A DNA stretch of 63,152 bases from Pseudonocardia sp. N23 (GTDB taxonomy: Bacteria; Actinomycetota; Actinomycetes; Mycobacteriales; Pseudonocardiaceae), in assembly GCF_002583555.1 (NCBI RefSeq), contig NZ_BEGX01000031.1:1-63152 (forward strand). Direction: 5' to 3'. Positions 56,925 through 63,152 of this stretch are shown here, in pieces. The first letter of the stretch is position 1, and every line of letters starts with the position of its first letter. Position numbers and translations under genes: made by a program. The notes beneath the pieces were generated by a model, which saw only the letters and a list, made by a program, of their open reading frames with translations, searched no databases and was not told the origin of the DNA.

Positions 56925-58253
56925 TCAGTCGCCCGTCCGGACGGTCACCAGGGTCTCGCGGACGGGGGCGCGGACCGGCCCGAGCAGCATCGACAGCGCG
57001 GAGACCAGCCGGGCGGTGAGCACGGCGACCGCCGCGGCGACGAGGTCGACGACCGCGTGCAGGACGACACCGTCGGCACGCGCCTGCACGCCGGTGCGGA
57101 ACGACAGCGCGAACACCGTGATCGCCAGGACGACGCCGACCGCCCAGACCGCCCACCACACGAGCAGCTGTCGCGACGGTCGTGGCCGGGCGTCGGCGGG
57201 CCGGTCGAGTGCGCCGTGCTCGATCTCGGCCAGCACCGACCCCGGCACCGACAGGTTCACCACGGGCACCAGCCAGCCGACGACGATCTCCCGGCCCGAC
57301 CGGGACGCCACCCTGCCTCCGCGTTCGGCGCCGGCCCGCGCGGCCCGGACCGACCAGGCGACGACGAGCAGTCCGGTGAGCAGGCCGAGCACCGTCACCA
57401 GCCAGCCGGCCCCGGCGACGAGCATGTCCGACGCCGACACCACGCCCGCCGACAACGCCCCCGACCTGCTCAGCACCAGGAGCACGTAGCGCCAGATCTC
57501 GGCGCCCGCGGCGAGGACGGCCACCGCCGCGGTCGCCCACAGGGCCGGGACGATGGTCAGGGCGAGGGTGCGGGCGCGCAGCCAGTCGGCGACGGGCTCG
57601 GGCGCGGTCTCGCGCTGCCACGGCAGCGCCGGGAAGCCCCAGCGCGGGACGCCGCGGTAGGACGGCGGCCCGGAGTAGGGACGTCGGGGGGCCGGACGCG
57701 CGGGGGGGCCGGCGCCGGGTGGGGGCGTCGCGACCCAGCGGAGCGACGCGCGCTGCCGCGCGCAGTAGGGGCACGGGCCCCAGCCGGGGGCGACGGGACG
57801 TCCGCACGACGGACACGCGACCGGGCCCGGCGGCAGGCTCCGCGGCGGCAGTGGCCGGGGCATCGCGGCCGGTGGGTAGCCCTGCTGCGCGGCACGGGGC
57901 GGGGCCGGTGCGGCCCAGGGCGGCGGCCCGTACCCTGCCTGCGGGCCGGCCGCAGCGTGGGTCGGAGACACAGCGGTCGGAGGGACGGCGTCCTGCCACG
58001 TCCGCCCGGCGGGCTGCGGCGGCCACGCCGGTGCGGCGGGCCACGCCGGGGACCAGGCGGGCCGCGGGATCCCGGGGCCGGTCCGCGAACCCGGTGGCCC
58101 CGCCTCAGGAGCGGGTCCGCCGATCGCCGGCCCGGGGTCCGGACCCGTCGACGGGGACACGGCGCCCGGCACCGGATCGGGCGACGAGCCCGGGTCCCGG
58201 CGCGCGTCGTCGGGGACCCCGGCGGGGTCCTGCGGCGCGGCACCGTCGGGCAC
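56925..58253 (-). CDS. DUF4328 membrane protein with zinc-ribbon and Pro-rich head
   Basis: A 442-residue protein. The first 130 residues are Pro/Ala/Gly-rich and disordered. A CPSCGRPVAPGWGPCPYC zinc ribbon follows near residues 140-157. The C-terminal half has five to six helices with the DUF4328 segment SGREIVVGWLVPVVNLSVPGSVLAEI and LLVWWAVWAVGVVLA. Function unknown. The start is uncertain in so repetitive a sequence; GTG 58253 lies 11 bases after the rhodanese stop. Confidence 0.82.
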   Translation of the reverse strand: MPDGAAPQDPAGVPDDARRDPGSSPDPVPGAVSPSTGPDPGPAIGGPAPEAGPPGSRTGPGIPRPAWSPAWPAAPAWPPQPAGRTWQDAVPPTAVSPTHAAAGPQAGYGPPPWAAPAPPRAAQQGYPPAAMPRPLPPRSLPPGPVACPSCGRPVAPGWGPCPYCARQRASLRWVATPPPGAGPPARPAPRRPYSGPPSYRGVPRWGFPALPWQRETAPEPVADWLRARTLALTIVPALWATAAVAVLAAGAEIWRYVLLVLSRSGALSAGVVSASDMLVAGAGWLVTVLGLLTGLLVVAWSVRAARAGAERGGRVASRSGREIVVGWLVPVVNLSVPGSVLAEIEHGALDRPADARPRPSRQLLVWWAVWAVGVVLAITVFALSFRTGVQARADGVVLHAVVDLVAAAVAVLTARLVSALSMLLGPVRAPVRETLVTVRTGD

Positions 58254-58264
58254 GGACGGCCGCG

Positions 58265-58594
58265 TCAGACGATCTCGGGCGTGCGGTCGCCGTCGGCGAC
58301 GACGGGCCGGCCCTGCGCGGCCCATACCTGCATGCCGCCGTCGACGTTGACCGCCGGGTAGCCCTGCCCGACGAGGTAGGCGGTGACCCGCGCGGAGCGG
58401 CCGCCGGACCGGCAGACGACGTAGAGCGGATCGGAGTCGGGGATCTCGCCGAGGCGGCCGGTGAGCTCGGACATCGGCAGGTGCGCGGCGGTGGGCGCGC
58501 GCCCGGCGTCCCACTCGTCGGTCTCACGGACGTCGAGCAGGGGGGCGTCGGCCGGCACGTCGGCGACCGCGACGGACGGGATGGGACCGGTCAT
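58265..58594 (-). CDS. Single-domain rhodanese
   Basis: A 109-residue sulfurtransferase-like protein. It has LLDVRETDEWDAGRAPTAAHLPMSEL, then the active-site loop VVCRSGGRSARV with catalytic Cys near residue 69, and GYPAVNVDGGMQVW at the end. It carries sulfur or senses thiol stress in the cytoplasm. GAGGA lies about ten bases before the ATG. Likely cotranscribed with the DUF4328 gene. Confidence 0.93.
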   Translation of the reverse strand: MTGPIPSVAVADVPADAPLLDVRETDEWDAGRAPTAAHLPMSELTGRLGEIPDSDPLYVVCRSGGRSARVTAYLVGQGYPAVNVDGGMQVWAAQGRPVVADGDRTPEIV

Positions 58595-58715
58595 GTCGCC
58601 GATCCTCGCATGCCGGACGTCAGCCTCGGGTGAGCGCGGCGTCGGCGGTGACCCGGTCACCCGGTCACCCGGTCAGTGAAGATCGCGATGTCGAGGGCGG
58701 GCGACCCGACGGCGC

Positions 58716-58817
58716 TCACCGGCAGGCTTCCCGCAGGCGCCGCGTGTTCTCGATTTCGCGGCGGATCTCCAGCGCGCGCGGGTCGAGGGTGCGCTCCGCG
58801 TAACGGACGACCCTCAG
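58716..58817 (-). CDS. 33-residue small protein after the symporter gene
   Basis: Read from a CTG that overlaps the symporter stop (CTGA), this encodes LRVVRYAERTLDPRALEIRR and 13 more residues, ending CR. Almost every codon ends in G or C, and the sequence is an amphipathic charged helix, so it looks coded rather than random. The non-standard start is the weak point. The spacing resembles the coupled small proteins of solute symporters. The gap 58595-58715 holds only three tandem CCCGGTCA units near 58651-58676. Confidence 0.4.
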   Translation of the reverse strand: MRVVRYAERTLDPRALEIRREIENTRRLREACR

Positions 58818-60574
58818 TCGCCGAACCGTGACGGGCTGTCCTCGACCGTGTCGGCGCTCAGGCCGAGCCGTTCCGGTGCGTGCAGGCGCAGCAGCTGCTG
58901 GTCGGCGTCGGCGGGCCGTTCGCGGCGGGTCGCGCGGCTGACGACGACCATCGTCAGGAACGCCAGCGGCACGCTCACGACGGCGGGCCGGTGCAGCAGC
59001 GTGCCCAGCAGGCCGGTGGACGCGGCCCCGGCGAGACTGGCGGTGACCGCGCCGAGCGCGACGATCCCCCCGACGAGGATGCCCCACGTCGCGCCACGGG
59101 CGGTGAGCCCGCGCCACCAGACGCCGAGCACGAGCAGTGGGCAGAACGTCGACGCGGCGACGGCGAACACGAGCGCGACCGACTCGGTGAAGTCCAGCCT
59201 CGTCACGAGCAGCGCCAGCAGGATGGGCACGGAGCCGGCGAGCAGCGTTGCGACGCGGACGTCACGGAAGCGGCCGGGGAGCACGTCGGTGGACAGCACA
59301 CCGGCGACGCTGGAGAGCAGACCGGACGACGTCGACAGGAACGCCGACCAGGCGCCCGCGGCGACGATCCCGCCGAGGACGGTGCCGGCCCAGCCGGTGC
59401 CGAGGACGGCGGTGGGCAGCAGCAGGACGGCGGCGTCGGTCTCGCCGGACACCAGCAGCTGCGGGGTGTAGAGCCGCGACAGCGCGCCGAGGAGGATCAC
59501 GAGCAGGTAGAACGCGCCCAGCATGCCGAGCGCGACGACGGCGCTGCGGCGGGCCGCCCGGCCGTCGGGGTTGGTGTAGAAGCGGCCCAGCACGTGCGGC
59601 AGCCCCATCGTCCCGAGGAACGTCGCGAGGATGAGGGAGTAGACGGCGAGCAGGCCGTACTCGTCGCCGTCGGCGAACGGGGTCAGCCAGCTCGCGTCCT
59701 GGACCGGCGCGCCCTCCACGACCGGCACGGGCGAGCCCGCGTCGAAGTCCAGCCGGGTGCCTCCCTCTACGGTGTGCAGCCCGGGCTGCCAGGTCAACGG
59801 CCCGTCGACGGCGGCCCCGTCGACCTCGCCCGCGGCGCGCAGGGTCAGCGGGCCGTCGGCGCGCAGGACGACGCCGGTGGTGACGTCGACCGTCGTGGCC
59901 TGGGAGAACGACGGCGGTGCGGGCCGGTCGAAGGTCTTGTCGTTGCCGAGGAAGAACATCAGCGCGATGACGGCGGGGATCGCCAGCGCGGTGAGCTTGA
60001 GCCAGTACTGGAACGCCTGCACCAGCGTGATGGCCCGCAGCCCGCCGAACGCCACGGTCACCGCGATCACGACGCCCGCCGCGACGACGCCGACCCACTG
60101 CGGCAGCCCGGTCACCGTCGCGATGGTCAGCCCGGCGCCCTGCAGCTGCGGCAGCACGTACAACCAGCCCACGACCAGCACGAACACGGTGCACACCCGG
60201 CGCACCTGGGCCGATCCGAGCCTGGCCTCCGCGAAGTCCGACGGCGTGTACGCGCCCGAGCGGCGCAGCGGGGCGGCGATGAAGAGCAGCAGCGCGAGAT
60301 AGCCGGCGGTGAACCCGACGGGGTACCAGAGCGCGTCGACACCGTCCTTGAGCACGAGCCCCGCGATGCCCAGGAACGACGCCGCCGACAGGTACTCCCC
60401 CGAGATCGCGCCGGCGTGCGCGGCGGTGCCGCTGTTCCGGGAGGCGACAAGGAAGTCCGAGGTGCTGCGCCGTCGCACGCCGTAGGAACCGACGAGGGCC
60501 GAGGCGACGGCGACGAGCACGATCGCGACGACGGCGGCGAGCGCGGCGGGGTTGGCGAGCGCGGCCGGGTTCAC
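58814..60574 (-). CDS. Sodium/solute symporter (SSS, acetate-permease-like), copy 1
   Basis: A 586-residue transporter with about thirteen helices of the LeuT-fold SSS family. The start matches ActP/MctC (RRRSTSDFLVASRNSGTAAHAGAISGEYLSAASFLGIAGL, the sodium-site helix), with YTPSDFAEARLGS and FYTNPDGRAARR. An extra outer beta-rich insert of about 90 residues (from FDRPAPPSFSQATTVDVTTG) lies between helices 6 and 7. The substrate is probably a small monocarboxylate such as acetate or pyruvate. GTG overlaps the stop of copy 2. Confidence 0.9.
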   Translation of the reverse strand: MNPAALANPAALAAVVAIVLVAVASALVGSYGVRRRSTSDFLVASRNSGTAAHAGAISGEYLSAASFLGIAGLVLKDGVDALWYPVGFTAGYLALLLFIAAPLRRSGAYTPSDFAEARLGSAQVRRVCTVFVLVVGWLYVLPQLQGAGLTIATVTGLPQWVGVVAAGVVIAVTVAFGGLRAITLVQAFQYWLKLTALAIPAVIALMFFLGNDKTFDRPAPPSFSQATTVDVTTGVVLRADGPLTLRAAGEVDGAAVDGPLTWQPGLHTVEGGTRLDFDAGSPVPVVEGAPVQDASWLTPFADGDEYGLLAVYSLILATFLGTMGLPHVLGRFYTNPDGRAARRSAVVALGMLGAFYLLVILLGALSRLYTPQLLVSGETDAAVLLLPTAVLGTGWAGTVLGGIVAAGAWSAFLSTSSGLLSSVAGVLSTDVLPGRFRDVRVATLLAGSVPILLALLVTRLDFTESVALVFAVAASTFCPLLVLGVWWRGLTARGATWGILVGGIVALGAVTASLAGAASTGLLGTLLHRPAVVSVPLAFLTMVVVSRATRRERPADADQQLLRLHAPERLGLSADTVEDSPSRFGD

Positions 60575-62310
60575 GGGCGGTCGGCGGGGTCGCCCGCGCG
60601 GTTCGGCGAGAAGCCGAGGCGCTCGGGAGCGTGCAGGCGCAGCAGGATGCGGTCGGCGTCGGCGGGCCGCGACGCCCGGGTCCGCCTGCTCACCAGGATC
60701 ATCGTGAGGAACGCCAGCGGCACCGTGACGGCGGCGGGCCGTTCCAGCAGCACGCCGGGCACCCCGCCGGGGACGATCCGCAGCAACGTCAGCGTCGTCG
60801 CGACGGCGGCCGTTCCCCCGCCGACGAGTACCCCGGCGATCCCGCCCGCCGGGGTGAGCCCGCGCCACCAGATGCCGAGCAGCAACAGCGGGCAGAACGT
60901 CGACGCCGCGATCGCGAACACCAGGGGCACCGTCAGTGCGAGGTCGAGCCGCGGCACGGTGAGCGCCAGCGCGATCGGGACCACCGCGGACGCGACGGCG
61001 GCCAGCCGGAAGTCGCGCAGCCGGCCGCGCAGCACGTCGGTGAACAGCACGCCGGCGAGGCTCACCACGAGTCCCGACGACGTAGCCAGGAACGCCGCGG
61101 CCGCGCCCGCCGCGACCAGCCCGCCGACGAGCCAGCCCAGCCACCCGTTGCCGAGCGCCGCCGAGGGCAGCAGCAGGACCGCCGCGTCGGTGTCGCCGGA
61201 CACCAGCAGCTGCGGGGTGTAGAACCGCGACATCGCCCCCAGCAGCGCCACCAGCACGTAGAAGATACCGATCATCGCGAGGACGACGACCGTCGTGCGG
61301 CGGGCGGCCCGGCCGTCGGGGTTGGTGTAGAAGCGCACCAGGACGTGCGGCATGCCGATCGTGCCGAGCGCGCACGCCAGCAGCACCGAGTAGATCTCCA
61401 GCAGCCGCCCCGGCCCCGACCCGGACAGCGGTGCGAGCCACTCCCGGTCGGTGGCCGGGCTGCCCTGCGCGGTCGGGACGGGGGCGTCGGCGGCGAACCG
61501 CAGCGTCGCCCCGCCGGTCACGGTGTGGGGGCCCGGTTCCCAGCGGACGGGCCCGTCGACCCGTGCGCCGTCGACGTCGCCGGACACCGTCACCGTGAGC
61601 GGCTCGGTCACGTCCAGGACGACGTCGGCGTGCACGGACACCGATGTCTCCGCGGTGAACCGTGGCGGGGCCGGCCGGTCGAACGTGCGGCCGTCGAACG
61701 CGAACAGGGCGACGATGACCAGCGCGGGCACGGCCAGCGCGGTGAGCTTGATCCAGTACTGGAACGCCTGCACGAACGTGATCGACCGCATCCCGCCGCC
61801 CACGACCCCGAGCACGACGACGATCCCCGCGCCGACGATCCCGCTCCACGGCGGCAATCCCGTCAGCACCGTCAACGACAGCCCCGCACCCTGCAGCTGC
61901 GGCAGCAGGTACAACGCCCCGATGAGCAGCACGAACGCCGAGCAGACCCGCCGCACCCCGGTCGACCCCAGCCGGGCCTCCGCGAAGTCGGGCACCGTGT
62001 ACGCGCCCGACCGGCGCATCGGTGCCGCGACGAAGATCAGCAGAGCGAGGTAGCCCGCCGCGAAGCCGATCGGGTACCAGAGCGCGTCGACGCCCTCGCG
62101 CAGGATCAGGCCCGCGATGCCGAGGAACGACGCCGCCGACAGGTACTCCCCCGACACGGCCCCCGCGTTGACGACGGGCCCGACGGTACGCGACGCGACG
62201 AGGAAGTCCGACGTCGACCGGGCAACCCGGACGCCCAGGGACCCGATGACCGCCGACGCGACGGCGACGAGACCGATGGCGACCAGCGCGATGACCGCGG
62301 ACGTGCTCAC
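60571..62310 (-). CDS. Sodium/solute symporter (SSS, acetate-permease-like), copy 2
   Basis: A 579-residue paralogue of the next gene, with the same layout. It has VARSTSDFLVASRTVGPVVNAGAVSGEYLSAASF, YTVPDFAEARLGS, FVQAFQYWIKLTALA, an outer beta-rich insert (FDRPAPPRFTAETSVSVHAD) and FYTNPDGRAARRTTV. The two copies share nearly all helices but differ across the insert and in the final 60 residues. Both could transport different acids or form a heteromer. It follows the DUF/anchored gene by six bases on the same strand. Confidence 0.9.
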   Translation of the reverse strand: MSTSAVIALVAIGLVAVASAVIGSLGVRVARSTSDFLVASRTVGPVVNAGAVSGEYLSAASFLGIAGLILREGVDALWYPIGFAAGYLALLIFVAAPMRRSGAYTVPDFAEARLGSTGVRRVCSAFVLLIGALYLLPQLQGAGLSLTVLTGLPPWSGIVGAGIVVVLGVVGGGMRSITFVQAFQYWIKLTALAVPALVIVALFAFDGRTFDRPAPPRFTAETSVSVHADVVLDVTEPLTVTVSGDVDGARVDGPVRWEPGPHTVTGGATLRFAADAPVPTAQGSPATDREWLAPLSGSGPGRLLEIYSVLLACALGTIGMPHVLVRFYTNPDGRAARRTTVVVLAMIGIFYVLVALLGAMSRFYTPQLLVSGDTDAAVLLLPSAALGNGWLGWLVGGLVAAGAAAAFLATSSGLVVSLAGVLFTDVLRGRLRDFRLAAVASAVVPIALALTVPRLDLALTVPLVFAIAASTFCPLLLLGIWWRGLTPAGGIAGVLVGGGTAAVATTLTLLRIVPGGVPGVLLERPAAVTVPLAFLTMILVSRRTRASRPADADRILLRLHAPERLGFSPNRAGDPADRP

Positions 62311-62316
62311 CCGGGC

Positions 62317-63152
62317 TCAGTCCTGCACGTGGTCGGCGAACTCCTGCTCGACCTTCTCCGCGGATCGGGTGTGCCACCAGCCGAGCAGCAACAGGAACGG
62401 GTAGACCAGGACACCCAGCAGCAGCCACGGCAGCCGCAGGCCGAGGATGTCGACCCGGCCGATCTCGGGGAACAGCGCGAACAGCGCCGGCAGCGACCCC
62501 AGCGCGAGCACCGCCACCGCCGCGACCCGCAGCGCCAGGCCGAGCTGGTTGCCGATCAGGTTGGAGCGCAACAGGTCGCCGACCGACGTCAGCTCCTGCA
62601 CGTCGACGACCGTCCGCACCGACCGATGGTTCTGCCGGCGCTCCGACAGCACGACCCGCACCCGGCCCGACGCGTGGTCGATCTGCCCGGTCGCCGGGTA
62701 GGGCATGGTCTGCTCGACGGCGGAGACGCCGTCGGCGACGGAGAGGTACTCGGCGTACTCGTCGTGCTCGTCGGGGGCGTGGCCGTCGTGCGCGCGGGCG
62801 TTCCCGGCAGCCGCGTCGTCGGCGCCGGCCTCGTCGATGTCGGCAGCCGGTCCGGACGCGGCCGACCACAGGACCCGGGAGACGTCGTCCTCGTCGTCGT
62901 CCTCGGTGGCGACGTACCCGCCGTCGTACTCGTCGTCGTAGTCGGGCGCGTCCGCGGTGTACCGCGGGCCGGAGCCGGTCCGCTCGTCGACGCGGGGCTG
63001 TTCGGCCGTGACGTCCTCGAACGGCGGGTGGGCCTGCTCGGGGGCGACGGGATCGACGGGATCGGCGACGTACGCCGCGCCCGCCGGCGGGACCGGCCGC
63101 GGCAGGGTCCCCGGCGGCAGGGTCCCCGGCGGCAGGGTCCCCGGCGGCAGGG
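62317..63152 (-). CDS. 5'-truncated acidic membrane protein upstream of the symporters
   Basis: The frame is open from the stop at 62317 to the window edge, at least 278 residues, with no start inside the truly coding part; the gene begins beyond the window. In order from the edge: repeated GTLPP units, a Pro/Ala/Val stretch, a very acidic region (DDEYDGGYVATEDDDEDDVS), then a conserved-looking segment (TGQIDHASGRVRVVLSERRQ). Two helices (GLALRVAAVAVLALGSLPALF and LPWLLLGVLVYPFLLLLGWW) and a short tail follow. It is probably the small partner of the SSS transporters. An internal ATG at 62706 would give only 129 residues and would discard the acidic region. Confidence 0.75.
   Translation of the reverse strand, partial: LPPGTLPPGTLPPGTLPRPVPPAGAAYVADPVDPVAPEQAHPPFEDVTAEQPRVDERTGSGPRYTADAPDYDDEYDGGYVATEDDDEDDVSRVLWSAASGPAADIDEAGADDAAAGNARAHDGHAPDEHDEYAEYLSVADGVSAVEQTMPYPATGQIDHASGRVRVVLSERRQNHRSVRTVVDVQELTSVGDLLRSNLIGNQLGLALRVAAVAVLALGSLPALFALFPEIGRVDILGLRLPWLLLGVLVYPFLLLLGWWHTRSAEKVEQEFADHVQD
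63101..63152 (-). repeat. 15-bp tandem repeats encoding GTLPP
   Basis: GGCAGGGTCCCCGGC is repeated three times exactly from 63101 and starts a fourth copy at the window edge. The 15-bp unit is in frame with the truncated gene, giving a Gly-Thr-Leu-Pro-Pro repeat. Confidence 0.85.

Noticed and set aside
58814..62869. A 1351-codon frame suggesting a giant fused symporter
   Set aside because: The left part is symporter copy 1. Upstream of GTG 60574 the frame is a shadow of copy 2, which is coded in another frame and overlaps by GTGA.
63101..63152. Regular repeats at the right edge as a CRISPR array
   Set aside because: The unit is 15 bp with no spacers and is in frame with an open gene, coding GTLPP.

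Overview
The window comes from a high-GC actinobacterium. The evidence is near-universal G/C at third codon positions, many GTG starts, GTGA/ATGA stop-start overlaps, a Bpa/PafE proteasome activator ending in GQYL, an IdeR/DtxR-type iron box, and an almost complete arabinogalactan (AG) cell-wall pathway. No mycolic-acid genes (pks13, fadD32, fbp/ag85) lie among the AG genes, unlike the mycobacterial locus. The best guess is therefore a mycolate-free, arabinogalactan-containing Pseudonocardiaceae, perhaps Pseudonocardia. This is inference; no database was searched.

Layout. 1-1434: an AT-richer patch with a DUF6236-like gene, abutting the 3' end of tRNA-Ser(TGA). 1445-5063: housekeeping genes (MarR regulator, membrane zinc peptidase, small secreted protein, GNAT, quinone oxidoreductase). 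5256-8927: proteasome activator, then the galactan exporter pair Wzm/Wzt, GlfT1 and a GtrA-like flippase candidate. 9153-11831: a self-contained regulator plus ABC-2 exporter operon with a candidate operator. 11879-14395: DUF1707 protein and an unassigned GT-C-like membrane protein. 14658-18819: DprE1, DprE2 and AftA. 18921-21692: nitroreductase, methyltransferase-like protein and acyltransferase. 21910-32160: a single Emb arabinosyltransferase, two GlfT2-type galactofuranosyltransferases, an AftB-like GT-C enzyme and Glf. 32307-38521: an unassigned surface-glycan module (DUF6541 protein, flippase, two GT2 enzymes, DUF2304, methyltransferase). 38702-43488: RmlC, RmlD, RmlB, RmlA, decaprenyl-phosphate phosphoribosyltransferase (UbiA) and its PAP2 phosphatase. 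43558-56887: HAD phosphatase, a DUF350/ATP-grasp/anchored-protein cassette, septum-formation-family protein, minimal zincin, histidine phosphatase, PheA, an iron-regulated DUF2470 gene, small membrane proteins, CPBP protease-like protein, SDR, ferritin and SEC-C protein. 56925-63152: DUF4328 and rhodanese genes, then a tandem pair of sodium/solute symporters with small partner proteins. No stretch over about 270 bases lacks a gene.

How the genes work together. Rml enzymes make dTDP-rhamnose for the linker. Glf makes UDP-galactofuranose. GlfT1 and GlfT2 build the galactan, which Wzm/Wzt would export. UbiA, the PAP2 phosphatase, DprE1 and DprE2 make decaprenyl-phosphoryl-arabinose (DPA). The GtrA-like protein may help flip DPA, and AftA, Emb and GT-C enzymes use it outside the membrane.

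Two signals run through the whole window. Many genes have no ribosome binding site but carry a TAnnnT-like -10 hexamer 6-8 bases before the start codon, which indicates leaderless transcripts. A small family of hairpin repeats built on GAACGGC/GCCGTTC occupies several intergenic gaps. The most unusual points are the second GlfT2-type enzyme, the unassigned glycan module, the DUF350/ATP-grasp cassette whose small partner has an RGGLG tail, and the iron box on the DUF2470 gene.
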